Source: JBFHDX01 sp041584475 (GTDB lineage Bacteria > Pseudomonadota > Alphaproteobacteria > UBA8366 > JADFVY01). Taken from it: a DNA stretch of 49,199 bases. The translations under genes and the position numbers were made by a program. The DNA lies in contig JBFHDX010000016.1 of NCBI GenBank assembly GCA_041584475.1, positions 1 to 49,199 of the forward strand, in the 5' to 3' direction. Positions 35,910 to 44,762 of the stretch are shown in pieces; the first letter of the stretch is position 1; the number at the start of each line of letters is the position of its first letter. The notes beneath the pieces were generated by a model. It did no database searches. It was not told the DNA's origin and saw only the letters and a list, made by a program, of their open reading frames with translations.

Positions 35910-35932
35910 CACCCTCTCATTATCGAGGGGTG
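35910..35932 (-). promoter_or_regulatory. Hairpin overlapping the chemoreceptor ribosome site
   Basis: On the minus strand CACCCCTC, a GATAAT loop and GAGAGGGTG form an imperfect stem with one bulge. The right arm contains the GAGAGGG ribosome site of the chemoreceptor gene, five bases before its ATG. Folding would hide the site, so translation could depend on unfolding or on a trans-acting factor. Confidence 0.45.
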
Positions 35933-36174
35933 CTTATTGGGTCGGACGCCCTAACCGTCCGGCCCCCCGCCTTTGTTCTGCACCCCTTACCCTTGCCGCC
36001 ATATTTTTTGTCGTTGCTCCGGCGGCTGCCAGATTTCAGTATGCATCCGAGGCCGTTAACCTTGGGTTAATAGGTACACGCAGCGCAGTCAGATTAAGCC
36101 GCACCGTCACCCTGGCGACTTTCACCAACCCCCGCGTCCTTGACCGAGTTGCTGGTGGCCCGAACGCGTTCCGC

Positions 36175-37164
36175 TCAACGTTTCTTGCGTGTCGACGCTG
36201 CCAGGATTTGGCGAGCCGCGACGGCAGGGGCGATGTGCCCGGCGGAGACCCGTTCCTCGAGTGTGGCTACCTGCTTTGCCAGAGTCGGATCCGCCTTCAG
36301 CGCGCCGATCAATCCCTCGCGGATCTCGCTCCACATCCAGGCGCGCGCCTGGGCGGCGCGGCGTGCCGCGATCGCGTCGCCCCGGCCCATCGCGACGCGG
36401 AACTCCCGCACCAGCTGCCATGCCTCCGCAATGCCCTTGCCGGTCTGCGCCGAGCAGGTCGCCACCGGCACCGGCCAGTCGGGTGAGCCAGCACCGAGCA
36501 GATGCAGCGCCGCCCGGTATTCCGATGCCGCCCGCTGCGCCGCCGGCGCAAGTTCGCCGTCGTCCTTGTTGACCAGGACGATATCGGCCAGCTCGACGAT
36601 GCCGCGCTTGAGGCCTTGCAGCTCGTCGCCGCCGCCGGGCAGCAGCAGCAGCAGGAACAGGTCCGTCATGTCGGCGACCGCCGTCTCGGACTGGCCGACG
36701 CCGACGGTCTCGACGATGATGACGTCGAACCCGGCCGCCTCGCAGACGAGCATGGCCTCGCGCGTGCGCCGCGCGACCCCACCCAACGTCGTTCCCGCCG
36801 GCGACGGGCGAATGAACGCGGCGGGGCTGCGCGAGAGTTCCTCCATCCGCGTCTTGTCGCCGAGGATCGAGCCGCCAGAGCGCCGCGACGACGGGTCGAC
36901 CGCGAGCACCGCGACCTTGTGACCCTCGCCGATCACGTGCATGCCGAAGGTCTCGATGAACGTCGATTTGCCGACGCCCGGGACACCGGTAATACCGATA
37001 CGAATCGACCCGCCCGACTTTGGCAGCAAGAGCTCGAGCAATCGATCGGCGGCCATGCGATGGTCATCCCGCGTCGATTCGACGAGCGTGATGGCGCGCG
37101 CCAGCGCGCGGCGATCACCGGCGAGGACGGCCGCGGCGACGGTATCTGGCTGCGGAGGCGTCAT
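36175..37164 (-). CDS. meaB: MeaB/ArgK family GTPase (methylmalonyl-CoA mutase chaperone)
   Basis: A 329-residue G3E-family GTPase. The P-loop is GVPGVGKST (60-68), followed by AVDPSSRRSGGSILGDKTRM, IVETVGVGQSE and the guanine-recognition motif VNKDDGE. MeaB protects and reloads B12-dependent methylmalonyl-CoA mutase; the old ArgK name is obsolete. No mutase gene is in the window. The start overlaps the stop of the VOC gene (ATGA), so the two are co-translated. Confidence 0.95.
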   Translation of the reverse strand: MTPPQPDTVAAAVLAGDRRALARAITLVESTRDDHRMAADRLLELLLPKSGGSIRIGITGVPGVGKSTFIETFGMHVIGEGHKVAVLAVDPSSRRSGGSILGDKTRMEELSRSPAAFIRPSPAGTTLGGVARRTREAMLVCEAAGFDVIIVETVGVGQSETAVADMTDLFLLLLLPGGGDELQGLKRGIVELADIVLVNKDDGELAPAAQRAASEYRAALHLLGAGSPDWPVPVATCSAQTGKGIAEAWQLVREFRVAMGRGDAIAARRAAQARAWMWSEIREGLIGALKADPTLAKQVATLEERVSAGHIAPAVAARQILAASTRKKR

Positions 37165-37598
37165 TCGGCCGGTCCCGCGGCCGCCGCGCCAGGACCCAGC
37201 GGCTGGCCGTACGAGAATTCCACGGCGTTGCCGTCCGGATCGCGCACGCCGCAATAGTAGCCGACGGGGTAGGATTCGTCGCGCGGCTCCCAGACCAGGC
37301 AGCCGGCTGTACGTGCCTTGTCCGCGATCGCGTCGACCGCGGCGCGGCTGTCGAGCGCGAAGCCGAAATGGCTGTAGTCGCCCTCCGCCTGATCGCGGCC
37401 CGGTCCACCCGGAAGAAGCACGAATATGAACTCCTGCTCGCGGCCGGGCTGTGCCAGCCAGACGACGTGGCCGCCATCCCGCGCGTCGTCGCCGCCGCGC
37501 TCGTGCACGACCTTGAGGCCGCAGAATTCGCGGTAGAACGCGACGCAGGCCCGCAGATCACGGACGTGCAGTGCGACATGCGTGAAGGCCGGGGTCAT
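37161..37598 (-). CDS. VOC (glyoxalase/dioxygenase superfamily) protein
   Basis: A 145-residue single-domain VOC protein built of two beta-alpha-beta-beta-beta modules: FTHVALHVRDLRACVAFYRE then DYSHFGFALDSRAAVDAI. Metal ligand candidates are H7 in THVAL, H77 in DYSHFGF and the glutamate in GNAVEFSYG. Coupling to meaB makes a methylmalonyl-CoA epimerase worth considering, but the sequence looks more like general glyoxalase-type proteins than the epimerase I remember. Treat the substrate as unknown. Confidence 0.85.
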   Translation of the reverse strand: MTPAFTHVALHVRDLRACVAFYREFCGLKVVHERGGDDARDGGHVVWLAQPGREQEFIFVLLPGGPGRDQAEGDYSHFGFALDSRAAVDAIADKARTAGCLVWEPRDESYPVGYYCGVRDPDGNAVEFSYGQPLGPGAAAAGPAE

Positions 37599-37662
37599 GG
37601 CTGCGAGAGTACCGTGCTCCGGCCCGGATTTGAACCGTTTCGCGGCCCTGCAGAGGCGATGC

Positions 37663-37686
37663 GGGGCCGGCGGCGACGCCGGCCCC
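37663..37686 (-). terminator. Hairpin downstream of acs
   Basis: GGGGCCGGC (37663-37671) and GCCGGCCCC (37678-37686) form a perfect 9-bp GC stem around a six-base loop, 22 bp after the acs stop. No T-run follows on the minus strand, so termination would be of the weak or factor-assisted type. Confidence 0.5.
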
Positions 37687-37707
37687 GTTTGCCGCTATCG
37701 AAGGCGG

Positions 37708-39648
<1,941 letters not shown>

Positions 39649-39725
39649 GTCTCAGCTCTCCCTGTTCGAGCAAATCGTTCTCGCGATCTTCGCCCGTGCC
39701 AACCGTGCGGTGCCGGGCGCGCGGC

Positions 39726-39754
39726 ATAATGCTCATATTTCGTGCGGCACTCAA
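39726..39754 (-). promoter_or_regulatory. Candidate sigma-70 promoter of acs
   Basis: On the minus strand TTGAGT (39754-39749), a 17-bp spacer and CATTAT (39731-39726), about 80 bp before the acs ATG. Spacing is optimal and both boxes are close to consensus. It lies in the otherwise empty 247-bp gap between the Rieske gene and acs. Confidence 0.6.
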
Positions 39755-39895
39755 GCCTTCAGGCGCGGACCGGACCTATGCGGTTGGAGGCGAATCGACC
39801 GGGCCGCGCCACGCCCCGCGTCGCATCATGCTCAGATTGCGGGTCGGTTACAACCGCACGGCCGGCGACCGGCAGGCAGGCGCTGCGGGGTCGTC

Positions 39896-40243
39896 TCAGG
39901 CGAGGCGGACCTCACCGTCGTCGACGACCACGGCAATCGGCCGCAGGCTGTCGCCCTCGCACGGCCCGCCGACGCAGCGCCCGTCCTCGACGACGAACTC
40001 GGCACCGTGGGTCGCGCAGAGGATGCGCGCCTTTTCGCGCGTCATGAACTGGTTCTCGACCCAGTCCAGCGGGGTGCCGGTATGCGGGCATGAATTAACG
40101 TATCCGTAGACGCGACCGCCGCGGCGCACGACGAACACGTCGCGGATGCCGTCCGCCAGCACGGCGGCCTCGTCCGCCGCCAGCTCGAACCCCACGCCCT
40201 CGCCGTCCGGAATGTCGTCGAGCCGGCACAGCACACGACCCAT
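39896..40243 (-). CDS. Small Rieske [2Fe-2S] protein
   Basis: A 115-residue soluble Rieske-fold protein. Cluster ligands are C52 and H54 (CPHTG) and C76 and H79 (CATHG). It has no membrane anchor and no partner oxygenase domain, so it belongs to the ferredoxin-like or NirD-like group rather than the bc1-complex proteins. It would act as an electron carrier or a redox sensor. The start overlaps the EVE gene's stop (TGATG), so the two are coupled. I cannot name the electron acceptor. Confidence 0.88.
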   Translation of the reverse strand: MGRVLCRLDDIPDGEGVGFELAADEAAVLADGIRDVFVVRRGGRVYGYVNSCPHTGTPLDWVENQFMTREKARILCATHGAEFVVEDGRCVGGPCEGDSLRPIAVVVDDGEVRLA

Positions 40244-40653
40244 CAGCCGGTTTCCGCCATGCGGCAGATGAGCGCCCATGACGCGTCGTCCACCGGCACC
40301 ACCGAGAGCCGGGACTGACGCACCAGGGCGAGCTCCTGCAGCCGCGGTTCCGCCTTGATTTCGGCGAGCCCGACGGGTTTTTTCATCGGCTTGACCGCCT
40401 TGACGTCGACCATGCCGAAGCGGCCGGACGCGTCGCTCGGGTCGGGATAGTATTCCCGCACCACCTCGACGATGCCGACGATGCGCCTCTCGTCGCCCGA
40501 GTGATAGAAGAACGCCAGGTCGCCGCGCCGCATCGCCTTCATGTTGTTCGCCGCCTGGTGGTTGCGCACCCCGTCCCACTCGGCCGCCCCCGCCTTGACC
40601 TGGTCGTCCCACGACCACGCCGCCGGTTCCGACTTCATCAACCAGAATGCCAT
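40243..40653 (-). CDS. EVE domain protein (THYN1-like)
   Basis: A 136-residue EVE-domain protein. The N-terminus FWLMKSEPAAWSWDDQ, then WDGVRNHQAANNMKAMRRGDLAFFYHS and VGIVEVVREYYPD, are diagnostic. EVE domains belong to the PUA superfamily and are thought to recognise modified bases in DNA or RNA. The ATG at 40653 fits the domain start; the upstream 28 in-frame codons are not family-like. It is coupled to the Rieske gene downstream. Confidence 0.92.
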   Translation of the reverse strand: MAFWLMKSEPAAWSWDDQVKAGAAEWDGVRNHQAANNMKAMRRGDLAFFYHSGDERRIVGIVEVVREYYPDPSDASGRFGMVDVKAVKPMKKPVGLAEIKAEPRLQELALVRQSRLSVVPVDDASWALICRMAETG

Positions 40654-40740
40654 CTGTATTGCCCTCTTGCCCCGTGCCACCGCGCTACGGCGCGCGACTC
40701 TGCCACAACGACGCGGGCGCGGCCAAGGCCCGCACACGCA

Positions 40741-41208
40741 TCACCGATCGCGAACCGGGGGCACGGCGGGAGCCTTGTCCTCCACGGTCGTCGACAGGAC
40801 GACCGACGAGACGGAGCGCCCGAGACCGCGAAACCGGTCCACGACCTGTTCGAGATGGTCGACGGATCGGACCACCAGCTTGACGAAGAAGCAGTCCTCA
40901 CCGGTGATGTGGTGGCAGTCGATGATCTCCGGCAGGTCGATCGCGAGGCGCCGCACCGCCTGGTATTTGTCGCCCGCGCAAGTGACGCGGATGAAGGCGG
41001 TCATGACCCAGCCAAGCCGGCGCCGGTCGACGAGCGCGCGGTAACCGGTTATTAGGCCGATATCCTCCATGCGGCGCACGCGCTCCGCGACTGCCGGCGC
41101 GGAGAGTCCGACGCGGCGGCCGAGCTCGCTGAACGCGATGCGACCCTCGCGCTGGAGCGTTGTCAGGATCGTCCGGCCGGTTTCGTCGAGCTCGCTTTCG
41201 AAATTCAT
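40741..41208 (-). CDS. Lrp/AsnC family transcriptional regulator
   Basis: A 155-residue regulator with an N-terminal helix-turn-helix (LDETGRTILTTLQREGRIAF through SAPAVAERVRRMEDIGLI) and a C-terminal RAM effector domain (AFIRVTCAGDKY, and CHHITGEDCFFVKLVV). Members form octamers that sense amino acids. It is divergent from a LysE-type exporter, the classical arrangement for a regulator of amino-acid efflux. The intergenic DNA is strikingly AT-rich for this genome, as expected for Lrp binding. Confidence 0.93.
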   Translation of the reverse strand: MNFESELDETGRTILTTLQREGRIAFSELGRRVGLSAPAVAERVRRMEDIGLITGYRALVDRRRLGWVMTAFIRVTCAGDKYQAVRRLAIDLPEIIDCHHITGEDCFFVKLVVRSVDHLEQVVDRFRGLGRSVSSVVLSTTVEDKAPAVPPVRDR

Positions 41209-41247
41209 GTCGTTCCAGAGTTTCGAATGATTTTCTTTTGAAAAATA

Positions 41248-41276
41248 CGTATATCGCCTTTGATTCGTCATTTCAA
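41248..41276 (-). promoter_or_regulatory. Candidate promoter of the Lrp/AsnC gene
   Basis: On the minus strand TTGAAA (41276-41271), a 17-bp spacer and TATACG (41253-41248). The match is strong. The -35 box overlaps the -35 box of the divergent exporter promoter, so a protein bound here would affect both genes. Confidence 0.55.
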
Positions 41277-41299
41277 CTTGCCGATTGGCCTTCTAATCT
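41272..41299 (+). promoter_or_regulatory. Candidate promoter of the LysE-type exporter gene
   Basis: TTCAAC (41272-41277), a 16-bp spacer and TAATCT (41294-41299). It lies about 40 bp before the GTG start and back to back with the regulator's promoter. Confidence 0.4.
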
Positions 41300-41338
41300 G
41301 AAGTACCAATCCCTTTCTTGGCGAAGGAGTCGCGTGTC

Positions 41339-41950
41339 GTGCCGTCGGTCTTGCTGCTCATCCTGTTGAAGGCGGTCGGGATCGGCCTGCTGCTGGCGGT
41401 TCCGCTCGGGCCGATCGGGCTGCTCTGCCTGCGCCGCAGCCTCGCCCACGGCATGGCCGCCGGGGTCGTCGCCGGTCTCGGGGCCGCGACGGCGGACGCG
41501 ATCTACGCCGCGGTCGCCGCCTTCGCCCTGGGGATCGCCGCGCCGCTGATCGCCAAAGCCACGTGGTTAGGTGCGGTCGCCGGGCTCGTCCTGATCGCTC
41601 TGGGGCTGCGGGACCTGTCGCACCGGGGCGGCCCGCCCGACCCCTCGACGCTGCGCGGTCAGCTGGGCGCCTACGCCGGCACGTTGCTGCTGACGCTCGC
41701 CAACCCGGCGACGGTGCTGACCTTTGCCGCGGTGATCGTCGGCCTCGGGCTGGTTCCCGACCTCGCTTCGCCGGCGCAGGGCGCGGTATTCGTCGCCGGC
41801 GTGTTCGCCGGCTCCGCCCTGTGGTGGCTGGTGCTGGGTTGGCTCGGCGGCAGCCTGGGCGCAAGATTACCGACGGCGGCCCTGGCATGGACCCGCCGGA
41901 TCGCCGGCGGCGCCCTGGTCGGATTCGGGATTTACGCGCTGCTGGCGTGA
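41339..41950 (+). CDS. LysE family amino-acid exporter
   Basis: A 203-residue protein with about six membrane helices. The N-terminal signature VGIGLLLAVPLGPIGLLCLRR is the hallmark GP-[IV] loop of the LysE/RhtB superfamily, and LLLTLANPATVLTF is the matching motif of the second half. It would export a basic or neutral amino acid. The GTG start is favoured by AAGGAG nine bases upstream; a TTG at 41318 would add seven residues. Its regulator is probably the divergent Lrp/AsnC protein. It ends 16 bp from the convergent enolase-superfamily gene. Confidence 0.9.
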   Translation: MPSVLLLILLKAVGIGLLLAVPLGPIGLLCLRRSLAHGMAAGVVAGLGAATADAIYAAVAAFALGIAAPLIAKATWLGAVAGLVLIALGLRDLSHRGGPPDPSTLRGQLGAYAGTLLLTLANPATVLTFAAVIVGLGLVPDLASPAQGAVFVAGVFAGSALWWLVLGWLGGSLGARLPTAALAWTRRIAGGALVGFGIYALLA

Positions 41951-41966
41951 GCGCGGCGCCGGCCCC

Positions 41967-43085
41967 TCAGGCCGGGGAAAGGCTGCGCGGGTCGACCGCC
42001 AGTCCGGACCCCGGCGCCGCGGCCCGCGGCATGCAGTGCGGCGGTATGACGCCGCCGTCGCCGAACATGATGGGAGTCTGCACGACGTCGCGGCGCAGCA
42101 GGTGGGTCCCGAACGCGCCCTCCTGCGCCACCAGGGCATCGCCGGCGGCCTGCGCGAGCGAGAGCCCGGCGCGGGTCAGGATACTCGTCTCGCCGACATG
42201 GGCGCCGACGATCACCGCGAGGCCGCGCCGCCGCGCCTCGGCGACGATCTCGACCGCGCGCGTCAGGCCGCCCAGCTTCGAGACGCGGCAGTTCAGGATC
42301 CACGTGCCCGCGTCCGCCGCGAGACGCGGCAGCTGCTTGCGATCGAGGAAACTCTCGTCGAGCACGATGCGCGTCCGCAGCGCCCGGGCGATGACGCGGA
42401 AATCGTCGAACGCGTGCGCCGCGACGGGTTCCTCGAGGGCGAACCACGGGAAATCGAGCGGTCCGAGCGCATCGATGCAGGCTCTCGCGTCGGGCCAGAG
42501 ATTGTTGGCGTCGCCGCGCACGCGGAAATCGCGGTCCCCGCCCCCGAAGGGATCGAGCTTGCGCCGATTGCGGCCGGGATGGCGCGACAGCTTCAGCTTG
42601 AAATCACGGAAGCCGGCACGCCGGTAGCGCCAGAGCTGCAACCGGTAGACCGGCCAAGGATTGTCCCCGAGCACGGCCGAGTAGCGCTGGCGTCCATCGA
42701 GCGGTGGCAGGCCCAGCAGGGCCTCGATGCTGGTCCGCTCGCTGCGGCCGATGGCATCGAGCAGGGCGAGTTCGACGGCCCCGTAGGCGGACGGGTTATG
42801 GCGAATTTCGTCCGCGTTCGCGTCGCGCCAGGCGAGCAGAGTGTCGAGCCCGGTCACCGAGCGCTCGAGGGCGCCGCGGTGGCGATGGAAGAAGCGGTGC
42901 ACGCTGGCAACGCTCTCGCCGGTCACGTATTCGCGGGGGCAGGCCTCCCCGTACCCGGTCTCGCCGTCCGCGGTGCGCGCCGAGACGATGACCGACTGGG
43001 TGCGGTCGCGCGCCGCGGACGCATGACGGACCACGGTGCGGAACCGCACGTCGAAACGGTGCAGCGAGAGCCCGGCAAGCCGCAT
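41967..43085 (-). CDS. Enolase-superfamily enzyme, muconate lactonizing/dipeptide epimerase-like
   Basis: A 372-residue enzyme with the N-terminal capping domain (about 1-125) and a (beta/alpha)7-beta barrel. The catalytic set is complete: K163 and K165 (FKLKLSRH), metal ligands D192 (RGDANN), E218 or E219 (ALEEP) and D243 (LDES), and a second-face lysine K270 (CRVSKLGGL). The KxK-and-lone-lysine pattern is that of the MLE subgroup, which includes dipeptide epimerases, N-acylamino-acid racemases and o-succinylbenzoate synthase. Given the GH3-type neighbour three bases upstream, an acylated amino acid is a plausible substrate. The loop after K165 is rich in arginine and glycine and looks unusual. 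Confidence 0.88.
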   Translation of the reverse strand: MRLAGLSLHRFDVRFRTVVRHASAARDRTQSVIVSARTADGETGYGEACPREYVTGESVASVHRFFHRHRGALERSVTGLDTLLAWRDANADEIRHNPSAYGAVELALLDAIGRSERTSIEALLGLPPLDGRQRYSAVLGDNPWPVYRLQLWRYRRAGFRDFKLKLSRHPGRNRRKLDPFGGGDRDFRVRGDANNLWPDARACIDALGPLDFPWFALEEPVAAHAFDDFRVIARALRTRIVLDESFLDRKQLPRLAADAGTWILNCRVSKLGGLTRAVEIVAEARRRGLAVIVGAHVGETSILTRAGLSLAQAAGDALVAQEGAFGTHLLRRDVVQTPIMFGDGGVIPPHCMPRAAAPGSGLAVDPRSLSPA

Positions 43086-43088
43086 GAC

Positions 43089-44762
43089 CTAGCCCGTGCG
43101 GACGGCGTGCGCCGCCAGGTCGAAGCCGACGTCGCGGCGATACTGCAGATGCAGGATCTTGAACTGCGCGTCGCGCTGACCGCGCAGCACGCAGTGCCGG
43201 CGATAGGCGGCGCCGGTGCCCGGCCGGAGCGCAACGCAGCTGAGCGGGCCGAGCCGCCCGCTGCGGCGTTTGGCCGAAAATTCGATGTTGGACTCGGCTA
43301 GCGCGCGCTCGACCGCCGCCGCGACGGCGTCGGCCCGCCCGGCATCGTCGAGTTCCAGGAACAGCCGGTAGGTCGCGTCCGCCTCGTCGGCGACGAGCAG
43401 GAAGAACGGCGCGCCGAGCCCGTGCGCCGCGGCCACATGGCCGACCGCGGCGATCACCTGTGCCTCCGACAATTTCTCGCCGGTGATGCTGGTGTAGCCG
43501 CGGCCCTTCTGGACGAAGGCGAGGCAGGGCACCGCGCCGAGGCGGCCGGTCACCCACACGATGTCGCTCATGTCGTAGCGGTAGAGCCCGTCCAGCGTGG
43601 TCACGAACACGTAATATTCGCGGCCTTCCTCGAGCTCGTCGACGGCAAGGAAGTCGGTGCGCCCGGCCTCCCACCGCTCGCGCTCGACGAATTCGAGGAA
43701 TGTCGTGGTCACGGCCGGCACGCAGGCGTTGCGGCGCGGGTCGATATTCACCGTGCCGCGACACTCGCTCGCCTGGTAGCCGGCCTCGATGATCCGGATG
43801 CCCGGGGGAAGCGCGGGCTGCAGGGCCGCCAGCGCGTATCCGCAACTGCCGCCGGTCCAGGTCACGACGCTCCGTAGCCCGGGCCAGAGATCGCCAAAGC
43901 CCAGCGCGGGGCCCGCGCGCAGCCTCCGCAGCTCGCGCGCCCGTTCGGGATCGGCGCCGAAACGCGCCGACAGGGCCATGCGCTGCCGGTCGTCGAGGCG
44001 CTCCCGGTGTCGAATGCGGCCGGACCGCAGATCGTCCAGCAGCGCGTCCCAGTTCGAACGGACGACGTTCAGGAGCCGCAGGAACGTCGAGGGATTCGCG
44101 GTCGCCATGCAGGACACGTCGCGGGCCGCGAGGCCGAGCAGCGCGAGCACGTAGTCGCGCAGATCGTAGTCGGCGATGGCAAACAGCTCGGCCGGGACGA
44201 CGTAGCGCCGGCGCACCGGCAGCGGCATGGCCGCGTAGACGGCGCCGGTGGCCGAGCCGATCGGGATGCCGCGCCGCGTCCGGTCCTCGACCGCCGCGCC
44301 GCCGATCGCGAAGACACGGCCGGCGAACGACTCCGTATGGCGAAACTGGGCGCAGGCGAACAGCCGCTGACAGTTCGTCAGGCCGCGCATGCCGGCCTCG
44401 GTGACCGGCACCAGCTTCGCTTCCGCGGTGGTTCCGCTGGTGCGCGCGTAGAACACGGGCGGGGCCATCGTCAACTGCGGCTCGCCCGTTTCGGCCTGGC
44501 GCGCGATCAGCGGACGAAGCGCCTGGTGGTCCGTGACCGGCACCGCCTGCCGGTAGTCGGCAATGCCCTCGATCCGGTCGAAGCCGTGCCGGCGACCGTA
44601 GACGGTCCTGGCGTTTGCCCCGAGGATTCGGGCAAGCAAGGCTGCCTGCGCCGCCCGCGGCTCGGCGAGCGCGTGCTGGAACGGCTGCCACAGATGCCAG
44701 TCGGTGAGCTGCATGCCCGCGGCGAACGCGGCGTGCGCGATACGGTCGGCGAGTCCGCTCAT
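43089..44762 (-). CDS. GH3 family acyl-adenylating enzyme (putative acyl-acid amido synthetase)
   Basis: A 557-residue protein of the GH3 superfamily, best known from plant enzymes that join jasmonate or auxin to amino acids via an acyl-AMP. The ATP loop ARTSGTTAEAKLVPVT (107-121) is present, as are GYQASECRGTVNID, the YRYDMSDIVWVTG motif, and FVQKGRGYTSITGEKLSE near the C-terminal lid. Bacterial members are mostly uncharacterised. The start overlaps the desaturase-like gene's stop (ATGA), and the enolase-superfamily gene begins three bases after its stop, so the three are one unit. Acyl and amino partners cannot be read from the sequence. Confidence 0.88.
   Translation of the reverse strand: MSGLADRIAHAAFAAGMQLTDWHLWQPFQHALAEPRAAQAALLARILGANARTVYGRRHGFDRIEGIADYRQAVPVTDHQALRPLIARQAETGEPQLTMAPPVFYARTSGTTAEAKLVPVTEAGMRGLTNCQRLFACAQFRHTESFAGRVFAIGGAAVEDRTRRGIPIGSATGAVYAAMPLPVRRRYVVPAELFAIADYDLRDYVLALLGLAARDVSCMATANPSTFLRLLNVVRSNWDALLDDLRSGRIRHRERLDDRQRMALSARFGADPERARELRRLRAGPALGFGDLWPGLRSVVTWTGGSCGYALAALQPALPPGIRIIEAGYQASECRGTVNIDPRRNACVPAVTTTFLEFVERERWEAGRTDFLAVDELEEGREYYVFVTTLDGLYRYDMSDIVWVTGRLGAVPCLAFVQKGRGYTSITGEKLSEAQVIAAVGHVAAAHGLGAPFFLLVADEADATYRLFLELDDAGRADAVAAAVERALAESNIEFSAKRRSGRLGPLSCVALRPGTGAAYRRHCVLRGQRDAQFKILHLQYRRDVGFDLAAHAVRTG

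Noticed and set aside
37161..37598. Methylmalonyl-CoA epimerase, because the gene is coupled to meaB.
   Set aside because: The fold fits, but the sequence lacks the segments I associate with the epimerase; kept as a VOC protein of unknown substrate.
37610..37650. The string GGCCCGGATTTGAACC just after the VOC gene start resembles a tRNA T-arm.
   Set aside because: No acceptor stem, anticodon arm or D-arm could be found around it; it is probably chance.
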